DNA of 36,776 nucleotides from Microcystis aeruginosa Ma_SC_T_19800800_S464. Lineage in GTDB: Bacteria; Cyanobacteriota; Cyanobacteriia; Cyanobacteriales; Microcystaceae. The DNA is taken from positions 1 to 36,776 of the forward strand of contig SFBL01000177.1 of NCBI GenBank assembly GCA_007095785.1, read 5' to 3'. The position numbers and the translations under genes were made by a program. This document shows, in pieces, positions 9,579 through 18,700 of the stretch; position 1 is the first letter of the stretch, and each line of letters begins with the position of its first letter. The notes beneath the pieces are model-generated. The model ran no database searches and was not told where the DNA came from. It saw only the letters and a program-made list of their open reading frames with translations.

Positions 9579-9694
9579 TAACTTCTCAAAAATAACTGGC
9601 AGCGAGTCGCTCGAACTCAGCTTGATTAAAAAACCGTTGCCTTATTCAGTATAAATGACCGACTGCCCCTGAAAATAATGCCTGGTCGATCCCT

Positions 9695-10324
9695 TCACTT
9701 GACCGCTTGTATCACCTGTAAACTACCACCAGCGTATAATTTTTGTTGACAATCACGAAAACCGATCGCCTGTAAAGATCGGATCAGGTCCCTATCGATA
9801 AACTGCCAAGCGGTATCGGTTTCAAATAATTGCAAAAATAGGGCTAAAGAAGGCCAAAAAAGCGGGTTAGTGGGTCGATGAAAATCCACGAGGGCAAAAA
9901 TTCCCCCCGGTCTGAGAACTCGATACACTTCTTTCAGGATTTCCTCTAACTGCTCCGGTTCCATTTCGTGGAGAGCGGCGCTAGTATGAACAAAGGCGAA
10001 TTCTCCGGCACTAAAGGGCATTTTTTCGGCTAATCCCTCCACATAATGCGCTTGTGGCACCGCTAAACTAGCTCGCTCCAGGGCCCGGGGAGAAACATCT
10101 AAACCGACACAGCGATCGGATAGGGGTACTAAATAACGGGTGGTTTGACCCGCACCACAACAGAGATCGAGGATAGAGTCATTTTTAGCTATTTTTAAAC
10201 CTTCTAGGGCCAATTGCCGAAAACGGGACTCCCCACCCACTGCTAGGGCAGCCAGACGGGAGATACCATCGTAAAGCCATTGATATTGATAACTGAGGGG
10301 ACGTAAAATTGTCGCCAAGATCAA
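9695..10324 (-). CDS. Class I SAM-dependent methyltransferase
   Basis: The 209-residue protein has the Rossmann methyltransferase fold. Motif I is ILDLCCGAGQT (residues 51-61), the acidic loop is VGLDVSPRALERA, and the post-II region is MPFSAGEFAFVHTSAALHEM. The motif VYRVLRPGGIFALVDFHRP is typical of UbiE/MenG-like C- or O-methyltransferases acting on small molecules. The methyl acceptor cannot be deduced. The amino terminus (PLSYQYQWLYDGISRL) also resembles the ubiquinone/menaquinone methyltransferase group. It is divergent from hemH with a 113-base spacer. Confidence 0.85.
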   Translation of the reverse strand: MILATILRPLSYQYQWLYDGISRLAALAVGGESRFRQLALEGLKIAKNDSILDLCCGAGQTTRYLVPLSDRCVGLDVSPRALERASLAVPQAHYVEGLAEKMPFSAGEFAFVHTSAALHEMEPEQLEEILKEVYRVLRPGGIFALVDFHRPTNPLFWPSLALFLQLFETDTAWQFIDRDLIRSLQAIGFRDCQQKLYAGGSLQVIQAVK

Positions 10325-10437
10325 CCTCCAAGATTTGATTAAGTTCTCTGTAGCCTGTAATTTGTTTTAACGGTTCCACCGATATATTGTTAAACTTGGT
10401 AAAGAATCTGAAAATTTAAAAATTATCTGTTAACACT

Positions 10438-11601
10438 ATGGGTCGCGTTGGCGTTTTATTATTAAATTTGGGTGGGCCGGAGCGGTTAGAGGATGTGCGT
10501 CCTTTTCTATTTAACCTTTTTTCTGACCCAGAAATCATCCGTTTACCGATCAAAGGATTACAAAAACCGTTAGCTTGGTTAATATCGACGCTAAGAGCGA
10601 GTAAATCCCAGGAAAATTACCGTCAGATCGGTGGTGGCTCTCCTTTACTCAAGATTACGGAAGCACAGGCCACGGCACTGCAACAACGTCTCGCGGAAAT
10701 GGGCCGCGAGGTGAGCGTTTATATTGGGATGCGTTACTGGAATCCCTTCACCGAAGAAGCGATCGAGCGGATTAAACGGGATCATATCAAAAAATTAGTT
10801 ATTCTGCCCCTTTATCCCCAATTTTCCATCAGCACCAGTGGTTCCAGTTTTCGTGTGCTGGAGGAAATGTGGCAACAGGATCCCTATCTGCGTTTAACGG
10901 AATATACTCTCATCCCCTCTTGGTACGATCATCCCACTTATCTGAGTGCTATGGCGGATCTGATTGTGCGAGAGTTAGAACAGTGTGCTAATCCTGATCA
11001 AGTACATATCTTTTTTAGCGCCCATGGTGTCCCCCAAAGTTATGTGGAGGAAGCGGGAGATCCCTATCAAAGGGAAATTGAAGAATGCACTAGGGCGATC
11101 ATGCGTACTCTAAACCGACCCAATCAGTACACTTTAGCCTATCAAAGTCGCGTCGGTCCGGTGGAATGGCTAAAACCCTACACTGAAGATGCTTTAAAAG
11201 AGTTGGGAGAGCAGGGAATTAAGCATTTATTGGTCGTGCCGATTAGCTTTGTCTCGGAACATATCGAAACCCTGCAAGAAATCGACATAGAGTACCGAGA
11301 AGTGGCGGAAGAAGCGGGAATTGAACATTTTCAGCGAGTACCGGCTCTTAACACTCACCCGATGTTTATCGAATCTCTCTCCCAGTTAGTGGTCAAATCC
11401 CTAGAGGAAAAACCCACCACTTTCGAGCAAATTACCCGTCCGAAAGCTAATATGAAAATGTATCCCCAAGAGCGTTGGGAATGGGGTATGACCACGGCAG
11501 CCGAGGTGTGGAATGGTCGATTAGCGATGATCGGTTTTCTGGCAATTATTATCGAATTAATTACCGGTCAAGGACCGTTACATTTTGTTGGTTTATTATA
11601 A
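10438..11601 (+). CDS. hemH: Ferrochelatase with C-terminal chlorophyll a/b-binding (Hlip-like) tail
   Basis: HemH inserts Fe2+ into protoporphyrin IX, the last step of protoheme synthesis. The start [14 protein letters not shown] and the active-site [17 protein letters not shown] are family hallmarks, with the catalytic histidine in FFSAHG and the conserved glutamate in [15 protein letters not shown]. Residues about 320-342 form a linker. Residues about 345-387 are a membrane helix with the CAB motif [12 protein letters not shown], a feature of cyanobacterial and plastid ferrochelatases that ties them to pigment-binding assemblies in thylakoids. Length (387) is normal for this fused type. 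Confidence 0.96.
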   Translation: MGRVGVLLLNLGGPERLEDVRPFLFNLFSDPEIIRLPIKGLQKPLAWLISTLRASKSQENYRQIGGGSPLLKITEAQATALQQRLAEMGREVSVYIGMRYWNPFTEEAIERIKRDHIKKLVILPLYPQFSISTSGSSFRVLEEMWQQDPYLRLTEYTLIPSWYDHPTYLSAMADLIVRELEQCANPDQVHIFFSAHGVPQSYVEEAGDPYQREIEECTRAIMRTLNRPNQYTLAYQSRVGPVEWLKPYTEDALKELGEQGIKHLLVVPISFVSEHIETLQEIDIEYREVAEEAGIEHFQRVPALNTHPMFIESLSQLVVKSLEEKPTTFEQITRPKANMKMYPQERWEWGMTTAAEVWNGRLAMIGFLAIIIELITGQGPLHFVGLL

Positions 11602-11647
11602 CCCCAATCTTCGCTGCAATTGCTTTTGACGGTAACTACCAAAATAA

Positions 11648-11676
11648 GGTTGGGTTTAACTATATTTAACCCAACC
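11648..11676. terminator. Hairpin between convergent hemH and the 83-residue gene
   Basis: GGTTGGGTTT and TTAACCCAACC form a stem of about 9-10 bp with a short A/T loop. The hairpin lies 47 bases after the hemH stop and just beyond the 3' end of the opposing gene. It has no long T tract. The GGTTGGGTT core recurs at 30235. Confidence 0.5.
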
Positions 11677-11693
11677 ATTGGCGATTTTATCTC

Positions 11694-11945
11694 TTAGGAC
11701 ATCATATTAGCAGAACGAACATTAACGTTAACTTCTAGCCTGCCATTGCCGAGCATATCTAACCCAGTGACGCTAAACAGATTAGCTTTAATCCCCCTTT
11801 CCTGAAAATTAGCCTGTAATTCTTTGATGAGAACCTCTTCCACTTTCCCTTCATCATCTGCTAGAGCTTGGACGATTTTAGCGGCGAAAGAGCCAATTTT
11901 TGCGCTTAATATTTCTTCCACATTGGTAATCTCGATAATAACCAT
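11694..11945 (-). CDS. Small conserved-looking protein of unknown function
   Basis: The product is an acidic 83-residue protein with no signal peptide or membrane helix. It alternates helix-forming stretches (VEEILSAKIGSFAAKIVQAL, KVEEVLIKELQANFQERG) with two short strands (KANLFSVTGLDML and GRLEVNVNVRSANM). I do not recognise the family. It converges on hemH and is divergent from the ATPase gene at 12096, separated by 150 bases. Codon use looks like that of its neighbours, so it is probably real. Confidence 0.6.
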   Translation of the reverse strand: MVIIEITNVEEILSAKIGSFAAKIVQALADDEGKVEEVLIKELQANFQERGIKANLFSVTGLDMLGNGRLEVNVNVRSANMMS

Positions 11946-12095
11946 TGATTTTTCTTCTTAGTAGAGGACAAAGAGCTTGACAAGCCAATAAGAACAGAAT
12001 TTGCGAGAAAATAGAGCTGCTCTCATCTTAGGAATCAGTATAACCTGCACTGTTCTCCCCTAAACGTAAATTCCCACCCTGAAGGAGATTACTGC

Positions 12096-13514
12096 ATGAT
12101 AAACCTAGAGACCCTAGAAGGTTGGTTAAATGCCCCAGTGGAAAATGAGCGACTAGAATTTAAACAGGCTAAAAATCAATTTGATACAAACAAACTGTTA
12201 AAATATTGCGTCGCTCTTGCTAATGAAGGAGGTGGCTATTTTATCTTAGGTGTTACCGATAAACGTCCCCGTAAAATTGTTGGTTCAGAAGCCTTTCCTA
12301 CACCCGAAGCAATTAACAAAATAAAAGCCCAAATCGTGGAAAAACTTCGCTTGCGCGTGGAAATCACCGAATTGGCCCCCCCTGATGGTCGTGTCTTGGT
12401 TTTTGAAGTGCCAACCCGTCCCACAGGACAACCTATCGCCTTTGAAGGCGCTTATCTAATGCGAGCAGGGGAAGACTTAGTACCCATGACACCTGATCTG
12501 CTTAAGCGCATTTTTGCTGAAGATCAACAAGATTGGTTTTGTCAATCCGCTTGCTTTCATGCTAGTCCAGATGAGGTTATTGACCTACTCGACACCCAAA
12601 CCTACTTTAAATTGCTCAAGCTTCCTTATCCTAGCCATCGTGATGCTGTTCTAGAAAGGTTACAAGGCGATCAACTCCTTGACAAAACATCAAAAGGTTG
12701 GACAATTCCTAATTTATCTGCCATTCTTCTGGCCAAACAACTTGAGAGCTTTTCCCCTACCTTAGCCCGTAAAGCAGCTCGAGTGATTATCTATGAGGGA
12801 ACAGGTAAAATTAAAACTCGGCTGGAACAGACAGGAATTAAGGGATATGCTGTGGGTTTTGAGGGTTTAGTTAATTTTGTCCACGATTTAGCCCCTCAAA
12901 ATCGCATCATCGAGGAGGTTCTTAGGGAAGAAGTGAAAATGTTTCCTAAACAAGCTTTGCGAGAACTCATCGCCAATGCTTTGATTCATCAGGACTTTCT
13001 CACTACAGGTGCTTCGGTGATGATTGAAATGTATGATGATCGAGTAGAAATCTCTAACCCTGGTATTCCTTTTATCAAAGTAGAACGCTTTATAGACGAA
13101 TATCGCTCCCGTAATGAGCAATTAGCTGACATAATGCGTCGTTTTGGCATTTGTGAAGAAAAGGGCAGTGGTATTGATAAAGTTATTTCCGCTGCCGAGA
13201 AATTTCAACTTCCCGCACCAGATTTTAGAGTAGGTGAGATCCGAACAACTTCTATCCTATTCGCTCATCAGGATTTTGGCAAAATGAGTCAATCTGACCG
13301 TATTCGCGCTTGTTATCAGCACTGTTGTCTCCTATATATCAATAATCAACGGATGTCTAACCAGAGCTTAAGAGAGCGATTTCATTTAGACGAGTCAAGA
13401 GCTGCCACTGTGTCTCTACTAATCGGTGCAACTAAAGAAGCGGGACTGATTAAATCCGACGAATCTGAATCTAAATCAACTCGTTATGCTCGTTATCTCC
13501 CCTTTTGGGCCTAG
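12096..13514 (+). CDS. AlbA_2/Schlafen-domain protein with GHKL-type ATPase domain (divergent AAA_4 / RecG-like)
   Basis: The 472-residue protein starts with an AlbA_2 (Schlafen-type) domain (residues ~15-130) with ERLEFKQAKN, ALANEGGGYFILGVTD and the LMRAGEDLVPMTPDLL end. Residues ~290-370 carry the HATPase-like segment ELIANALIHQDF, MYDDRVEISNPG and GSGIDKVISAAEKF. A winged-helix region closes the protein. Such proteins are often annotated as transcriptional regulators or RecG-like helicases, but no helicase motifs are present. GGAG eight bases before the ATG fixes the start. The gene is solitary, which suits an accessory regulator or defence-related gene. Actual role unknown. Confidence 0.8.
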   Translation: MINLETLEGWLNAPVENERLEFKQAKNQFDTNKLLKYCVALANEGGGYFILGVTDKRPRKIVGSEAFPTPEAINKIKAQIVEKLRLRVEITELAPPDGRVLVFEVPTRPTGQPIAFEGAYLMRAGEDLVPMTPDLLKRIFAEDQQDWFCQSACFHASPDEVIDLLDTQTYFKLLKLPYPSHRDAVLERLQGDQLLDKTSKGWTIPNLSAILLAKQLESFSPTLARKAARVIIYEGTGKIKTRLEQTGIKGYAVGFEGLVNFVHDLAPQNRIIEEVLREEVKMFPKQALRELIANALIHQDFLTTGASVMIEMYDDRVEISNPGIPFIKVERFIDEYRSRNEQLADIMRRFGICEEKGSGIDKVISAAEKFQLPAPDFRVGEIRTTSILFAHQDFGKMSQSDRIRACYQHCCLLYINNQRMSNQSLRERFHLDESRAATVSLLIGATKEAGLIKSDESESKSTRYARYLPFWA

Positions 13515-13541
13515 ACTAGCCCTGGGCGAAGTCGAAAGGCT

Positions 13542-13638
13542 AAAAAGTGCTTTAACGCAAATCCATTTTAGGGATGTCAAATCGGCGAAACCCTTATGCA
13601 GCAAGCAAAAAAGTGTTTTAACGCAAATCGACATTTTT
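13542..13638. repeat. Direct repeat pair, about 66-bp spacing
   Basis: AAAAAGTGCTTTAACGCAAA (from 13542) and AAAAAGTGTTTTAACGCAAA (from about 13608) are nearly identical and both continue into a CATTTT-like run. They lie between the convergent 3' ends of the ATPase gene and prfB. With only two units this is not a CRISPR array. Confidence 0.7.
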
Positions 13639-13708
13639 CCAAGAGGAGATTTTATCATCACTTCCACACCAGAGTGGGACTTGTGGACGACAACGGCGAT
13701 ACATTTCT

Positions 13709-14816
13709 TTAAACTCCACCCCCCAAACGTAAATAGGCTTCAATAAAGCTATCTAAATCCCCATTCATTACCCCAGTAACATCGGTGGTTTCCACATTAC
13801 TACGGAGATCCTTAACTAATTGATAGGGATGAAAAACATAGTTACGGATTTGATTGCCCCAAGCGGCCTCCACCATATCGCCGCGAATTTCGGCGATCGC
13901 TTGAGCCTGTTGTTCCCGAGCGATAATTAACAATTTCGCTTTTAATAAAGCTAGGGCTTTTTCTTTATTTTGTAATTGCGATCGCTCTTGGGTACAACGC
14001 ACAGCGATACCTGTGGGAAGATGAACTACACGCACGGCAGTTTCCACTTTATTAACATTTTGTCCACCTTTTCCCCCGGATCTAGTGGTGGTAATTTCTA
14101 AATCTTTATCGGGAATTTCTACCCTCACCGCATCATCACCCAAAATTGGCATCACTTCCACCCCGGCGAAACTGGTTTGACGTTTACCATTAGCATTAAA
14201 AGGGGAAATTCTGACTAACCGATGGGTGCCTTTTTCTCCTTTCAGATAACCGTAAGCATAAGTTCCGGCAATTTCAATTGTCACCGATTTAATTCCCGCT
14301 TCATCTCCTTCTGATATTTCCGCTAAAGTGACTTTATATCCCTGTTTCTCGGCCCAGCGAGAATACATTCTCAGGAGCATTTCTGTCCAATCTTGGGCAT
14401 CAGTTCCCCCGGCCCCCGCATTAATCGTTAAAACCGCTCCTTTTGCGTCGTAGGGACCATTTAAAAGCTGTTGCAATTCCCAGCGATCGAGGTCATGCTG
14501 TAAATGAGTTAAATTGTCCGTCGCTTCTTCTAGTAAAGCTCGATCGGATTCTAATTCTAATAACTCGATAATTGCCTTAGTATCTTCTAATTGTCCACAC
14601 CAACCCTGATAGGATTCTAAAGAAGATTTACATTCGTTTAGTTCTTGCAGGGTTTTTTGAGCAGTATCGGGATTATCCCAAAAAGTGGGGACGGCTGCCA
14701 CCTGTTCTAAGTCTTTAATTTTGGCCCTTAAAGTGGGTAAGTCAAAGATAGTCCTGGGTTTTACCCAGGCGCGATCCTACTATCTCGATACCTTTTTTTA
14801 GTTCTGATATTTCCAT
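13709..14816 (-). CDS. prfB: Peptide chain release factor 2 (programmed +1 frameshift)
   Basis: RF2 recognises UGA and UAA stop codons and triggers hydrolysis of peptidyl-tRNA. The main frame carries the GGQ peptidyl-hydrolase motif ([19 protein letters not shown]) and RF2 domain 2. The gene starts at ATG 14816: 24 codons ending ...KTQDYL precede an in-frame TGA (14744-14742). Shifting +1 at CTT TGA C continues as [19 protein letters not shown] into the long frame. This is the classical autoregulatory frameshift: scarce RF2 stalls at UGA and promotes the shift. The corrected product is 368 residues, normal for RF2. An annotation starting at the internal GTG (14701) would miss the amino terminus. 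Confidence 0.96.
14741..14769 (-). promoter_or_regulatory. prfB +1 frameshift site with 5' stem-loop
   Basis: On the message, CCTGGGT-AAA-ACCCAGG (14769-14753) is a perfect 7-bp stem with a three-base loop, followed at once by ACTATCTTTGAC, where CTTTGAC is the slippery stop site. The Shine-Dalgarno-like AGGA that normally stimulates the shift overlaps the 3' arm of the stem. Confidence 0.8.
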
Positions 14817-14819
14817 GTT

Positions 14820-15060
14820 TTCAGTTATCAGTTATCAGTTATCAGTTATCAGTTGCTCTAGAAGTCAGGAGGCCGGAGTTGAGAGTTGAGAGTTGAGAGT
14901 TGGGGTTTTAGGGTTTTGGGGGTTTGGGGGTTTAGGGAAATTTCAGCCAAATGCTCCACTTCCCCATTTCCCCATTTCCCCACTCCCCCATTTCCCCATT
15001 TCCCCATTTCCCCATTTCCCCACTCCCCCACTCCCCCATTTCCCCTATCCACTCTCTGTT
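14820..15060. repeat. Composite of four heptamer-type repeats
   Basis: TTATCAG (about 14821-14853), GAGAGTT (14879-14899), GGTTTTAGGG/GGGGGTTT runs (14900-14937) and TTCCCCA/CTCCCCCA (14956-15043) follow one another between prfB and the DUF3747 gene. Open frames on both strands here are repeat translations and are not called. Confidence 0.85.
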
Positions 15061-15078
15061 CCGCAGTTCCAGCGTTCA

Positions 15079-16215
15079 CTAAAATGGTACGATCGATCCG
15101 CGCAGGGGGGCAAGACTTTGTAAAGCGTTTTCAGCCTTATCACGACTACTAAACGCGCCTATTTGCCAGACGCGACGACCTTGGTGGGAAGTGGGGAAAG
15201 CGTCGGGATAGAGAGAACGAACTTTGCTGCGATCGCTCTCGGTTTTAGCTTCAATTACTACTTTAAAGCCTTTGCGGCCAGTATTACCAGTATTACCAGT
15301 ATTACCACTACTGGGATTAGGGGCAGCCCGATTAAAAGTGATTACGTCTGATAAACTTCTGGGATTGCCTAGGTTGCGCGGTGGCGGGGGTGGTACAATT
15401 GCATTATTATTCTGAGCATTGGGAGGAGTCAGGGGGGGTAAATTAGGGCTAACGGTCGGCTGTGGCGTTAAATTTGACTCTGGTACTCGATTAGTGACCA
15501 ATGGCTGAGGAGTGCTTCGTACTGCTGTTTCTGCAGCGGTAAAAGTATATTCTCGCACTTCGGGATCACTGGAAGGACTAACAGGTGTTTCTGCTTTCAC
15601 GGATTCTCTGGGGGGGGGTGTGGGGGGGATAGACGATTGGGTACCCGCGAGTAATTCCGGGGGAGGATTGAAACTGGGACTATCGGCAGTTAGATAGATA
15701 TGACTGAGATTTTGACCGGCTAGACTGCGTTTAGTAAAGCGCCAGCCATCGATGAGATAAATTTGGATTAAACCGGTCCCTAAACCTTTTGTCCGTCCAA
15801 TAATTACCTCCGATTGTCTGGGATTGCGTGGGGTTCCCACGAGGACTAATTCCCCGTTGCGTTGTACGATACGCAGCAGGTATTCTAAACCGTAATCTTT
15901 GCCCTGAATGCGAAGGGAATAACCGTTACTGTCGGTGGCCCGTTCACAACTGCCGGTAAAATCGAAATCGAGGAGGAGAGGCTGAACAATGGTCGGTTCT
16001 GTGCCATTTACCGCCCAACATTGGCGTTTCCCGGGGATTTGTTGCAAAATCAGTAAATCGTATTTACCGTTACCGTAGGGACGGGCAATAGCGATAAAAT
16101 CCTCTTGATTAACTTCTCGTTGTTCAAAGAGAGTTGCTTGACTGGGTGTCGTCAGGAGACAACCCCCCAGAAGTGAAAACAGTAGGGTAAATTTTAAGGA
16201 TGATTTTAGATTCAT
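15079..16215 (-). CDS. Secreted DUF3747-domain protein with SPOR-like C-terminus
   Basis: The 378-residue protein has a lipoprotein-like or Sec signal (LKFTLLFSLLGGCLLTTPSQA). Residues ~28-180 match the cyanobacterial DUF3747 pattern (FEQREVNQEDFIAIARPYGN, YLLRIVQRNGELVLVGTPRN, GWRFTKRSLAGQNLSHIYLT). A long proline/serine-rich linker follows. The end (KGFKVVIEAKTESDRSKVRS...VWQIGAFSSRDKAENALQSL) is like a SPOR peptidoglycan-binding repeat. GNTGNTGNTG in the linker is encoded by a perfect 9-base repeat near 15290. Function unknown; an envelope role is inferred. AAGG precedes the ATG. Confidence 0.8.
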   Translation of the reverse strand: MNLKSSLKFTLLFSLLGGCLLTTPSQATLFEQREVNQEDFIAIARPYGNGKYDLLILQQIPGKRQCWAVNGTEPTIVQPLLLDFDFTGSCERATDSNGYSLRIQGKDYGLEYLLRIVQRNGELVLVGTPRNPRQSEVIIGRTKGLGTGLIQIYLIDGWRFTKRSLAGQNLSHIYLTADSPSFNPPPELLAGTQSSIPPTPPPRESVKAETPVSPSSDPEVREYTFTAAETAVRSTPQPLVTNRVPESNLTPQPTVSPNLPPLTPPNAQNNNAIVPPPPPRNLGNPRSLSDVITFNRAAPNPSSGNTGNTGNTGRKGFKVVIEAKTESDRSKVRSLYPDAFPTSHQGRRVWQIGAFSSRDKAENALQSLAPLRGSIVPF

Positions 16216-16321
16216 AAATAAGGAGCCTTGTTATGGAGATCGTACTTGCATTTATTTTATCGATTTAGACGCAAGGGAGAGAATTTTGTTTTCCTAGGGG
16301 AAATAGTTTTATAATTCAGTT

Positions 16322-16350
16322 GTCGGCCGTCAGCCGTCAGCCATCAGCTA
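16322..16350. repeat. GCCGTCA heptamer array
   Basis: About three and a half units of GCCGTCA/GCCATCA sit in the 203-base spacer before the broken toxin gene. No other feature is seen in 16216-16418. Confidence 0.75.
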
Positions 16351-16418
16351 GGAAAGGCAATCATACCAATTGAAAGGTCTTGGAGTCTGCTCAATTCTGC
16401 TGGATTTTTGCTAGGGAT

Positions 16419-16718
16419 TTATTTTATCTCGGAGAATAAAGCTTCTAAGTCTTGACGACCGCTAACTATTCTTAAAATCTCTACTGTGTCATCAATAACT
16501 CGATAGAAAATAATATATCCATCTAAAGGCAACCCTCTCAAGGACGGTCTAATATGACTGTAACTACGTCCTCAATTGGGAAATTGTGCTAATTGTTGAC
16601 ACTTTTGGGAAAATTTTATCAATAGTTTTTCCCCAGCTTCCACGTTTACCGCTAAAAAATAATCAGCAATCTTGTTTAAATCTTGACTGGCTGATGGGGC
16701 AATAATATAACGATTCAT
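16419..16718 (-). pseudogene. ParE-like toxin gene with in-frame TGA
   Basis: From ATG 16718 the frame reads MNRYIIAPSASQDLNKIADY and on to QQLAQFPN. It then meets TGA (16574-16572, codon 49) and continues in the same frame as GRSYSHIRPSLRGLPLDGYI, then IFYRVIDDTVEILRIVSGRQ to a TAA at 16419. The whole 99-codon frame is a typical ParE/RelE toxin, where FPN is usually followed by one residue and then GR. A single nonsense change thus removes the second half of the toxin fold. The antitoxin gene upstream is intact and two bases away. A sequencing error is the alternative. Confidence 0.85.
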
Positions 16719-16720
16719 GA

Positions 16721-16981
16721 TTAGGGTTTACGCTCTTTCTGAAATTTTTCTAGAATATTGTTGATAACTGTTTCGACCTCTAATCCTTCCCCATGGTCTA
16801 ATTCAGCTACAGCAATATCAATTTGATGACCAGTTTCTTCTCGCCATTGTAAATAATCTTCATTGATGTTGGACAGCAAGTGTAAAGCGGTATCTATGAG
16901 CTGCTCTACATTATCAAATCTGCCACTTTTTAACTGTTCTTCGATAAATTTTTCTTGATTGGGTTTTAGTTGAATATTCAT
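16721..16981 (-). CDS. ParD-like antitoxin
   Basis: The 86-residue protein has the ParD/CC2985-type pattern: a ribbon-helix-helix amino terminus (MNIQLKPNQEKFIEEQLKSG, RFDNVEQLIDTALHLL) that would bind operator DNA, and an acidic carboxyl end (WREETGHQIDIAVAELDHGE) that would wrap the ParE toxin. It precedes the toxin gene in the usual order with a two-base gap. Because the partner toxin carries a stop codon, this antitoxin may now be an orphan that could act on related toxins in trans. Confidence 0.85.
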   Translation of the reverse strand: MNIQLKPNQEKFIEEQLKSGRFDNVEQLIDTALHLLSNINEDYLQWREETGHQIDIAVAELDHGEGLEVETVINNILEKFQKERKP

Positions 16982-17152
16982 ACTAATTTTTGTCAGTTCA
17001 AGGACTAAATTATAAGCATTCTATTTTATTATACTGCAAGGAGCAGACAGAATAGACTAAGAGTATCGCTGATCTAGGGGCAGAAATAAGGTCACAATCC
17101 ACAGTAGGATAGAGATTGCTAAAAATTGACTCTTGAGTAGAGTGGCAACAAG

Positions 17153-18502
17153 ATGGCGAAAGCGGCGATTATTGGATTGGGAAGATCGGGAATAGCAGCG
17201 GCAAGATGCTTAAAACGGGATGGTTGGCAGGTGACATTAAGCGATCGCTCTGATTCTCCCGGCCTACAAGCAACCAAAACCAATCTGGAAAGGGAAGGAA
17301 TTATCGTCAATCTTGGTCAAAATCTCAGTCTAGAGGCTTCGGACTTGCCTAATCTTATTGTGGTTAGCCCCGGCGTGCCTTGGGATGCCCCGATTTTAAT
17401 TACTGCCAGAGAAAAAGGCATCGATACGATCGGAGAATTAGAATTAGCTTGGCGTTATCTGCAATCTTCTCCTTGGTTGGGGATTACGGGAACTAACGGT
17501 AAAACCACCACCACCGCCCTCTGCGCCGCTATTTTTCAAAAAGCGGGGTTAAATGCCCCTTCCTGCGGTAATATCGGCTATGCTGCCTGTGAATTGGCTT
17601 TAAAAGCCGATAAATACGATTGGATTATTGCAGAGATTAGTAGTTATCAGATCGAGTCTAGTCGGGATTTATCGCCGAAAATCGGCATCTGGACAACTTT
17701 TACCCCCGATCACCTCAGTCGTCATCAAACCCTGGAAAATTATTATCAGATTAAAGCCTCTTTACTGCAAAGAAGCGATCGCCAAATCCTCAACGGTGAT
17801 GATCCCTATCTGCGTCAAATCGGTGTTAGTCAATGGCAACAAGCTTACTGGACTTCTGTACAGGGCAAAGATGCGCTTTTGGGCGATCCTAGTCGTGGTG
17901 TTTATCTGCAAGATAACTGGATCGTGGCTTTTGGGGAATTAATTGCCCCGGTTAATCTCCTGAAAATGGTGGGCAGTCACAATCAGCAGAATTTGCTTAT
18001 GGCTGTGGCCGCCGCTAGATTGGCAGGAATCGAGAAAAAAGCCATTACTGAAGCGATCGCCACTTTCCCTGGGGTTGCCCATCGTCTAGAGTATATTTGT
18101 ACTTACAAAGGACTAGACTTTATTAATGATAGTAAAGCAACTAACTACGATGCCGCTGCCGTGGGCTTACAATCGGTCCCGGGTCCAGCGATTTTAATCG
18201 CGGGGGGAGAAGCGAAAGCAGGGGATGATCGGGCCTGGATCGCTGAAATTAAGGCAAAAGTCGCCACTGTGCTGCTGATTGGTGACGCTGCCGCCGATTT
18301 TGCCCGTCGTTTACAGTCAGCAGGTTATCAAGATTATGAATGTGTAGAAACGATGGACAGGGCAGTTCAACGCGCAGCCGAACTAGGACTAGCAAAAGCC
18401 GCTAAAGTGGTGTTATTATCCCCCGCTTGCGCTAGTTTTGACCAATACCAAAGTTTTGAACATCGCGGCGATCATTTTCGGCAGTTGTCTTTACAGTTGT
18501 AG
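17153..18502 (+). CDS. murD: UDP-N-acetylmuramoylalanine--D-glutamate ligase
   Basis: MurD adds D-glutamate to UDP-MurNAc-L-alanine in the cytoplasm, the second amino-acid step of peptidoglycan synthesis. The amino-terminal Rossmann segment is [19 protein letters not shown]. The ATP-binding loop [12 protein letters not shown] lies at residues 110-121. Mur-ligase motifs include [27 protein letters not shown] and [13 protein letters not shown] (where the carbamylated-lysine/Mg2+ region and the ligase C-terminal domain meet). Length 449 is normal. It starts within 50 bases of a gene-free spacer and has no co-directional partner overlapping it. Confidence 0.96.
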   Translation: MAKAAIIGLGRSGIAAARCLKRDGWQVTLSDRSDSPGLQATKTNLEREGIIVNLGQNLSLEASDLPNLIVVSPGVPWDAPILITAREKGIDTIGELELAWRYLQSSPWLGITGTNGKTTTTALCAAIFQKAGLNAPSCGNIGYAACELALKADKYDWIIAEISSYQIESSRDLSPKIGIWTTFTPDHLSRHQTLENYYQIKASLLQRSDRQILNGDDPYLRQIGVSQWQQAYWTSVQGKDALLGDPSRGVYLQDNWIVAFGELIAPVNLLKMVGSHNQQNLLMAVAAARLAGIEKKAITEAIATFPGVAHRLEYICTYKGLDFINDSKATNYDAAAVGLQSVPGPAILIAGGEAKAGDDRAWIAEIKAKVATVLLIGDAAADFARRLQSAGYQDYECVETMDRAVQRAAELGLAKAAKVVLLSPACASFDQYQSFEHRGDHFRQLSLQL

Positions 18503-18512
18503 GGAGATGGGG

Positions 18513-18600
18513 AATTATGAATTATGAATTATGAATTATGAATTATGAATGGGGAATTTCAACTAAAACCGCAAAACCCCAATACCCTAAAACCCTGTTG
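18513..18600. repeat. Inverted copy of the composite spacer repeat
   Basis: GAATTAT repeats (18514-18548) are followed by GGGGAATTTCAACTAAAACC and CAAAACCCCAATACCCTAAA. This is the reverse complement of the module order seen at 21366 and 31327. Confidence 0.65.
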
Positions 18601-18700
18601 CCGACAGCTAAGACGCAATTTTTGTTCCCAAAGATACTCTTTTTTGACTAAGTTGGGTAAAATCAGTAAGAGTTAACCAAAAAAATTAAGAGAAAAAAAC

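Noticed and set aside
13542-13638. Possible CRISPR array
   Set aside because: Only two repeat units, no leader and no cas genes; no CRISPR array was found anywhere in the window.
13486-13746. 86-codon forward frame after the ATPase gene
   Set aside because: It overlaps the ends of two real genes and the direct repeats; no family features.
14858-15152. Open frames on both strands rich in glycine/asparagine or proline/phenylalanine
   Set aside because: They are translations of the TTCCCCA heptamer array.
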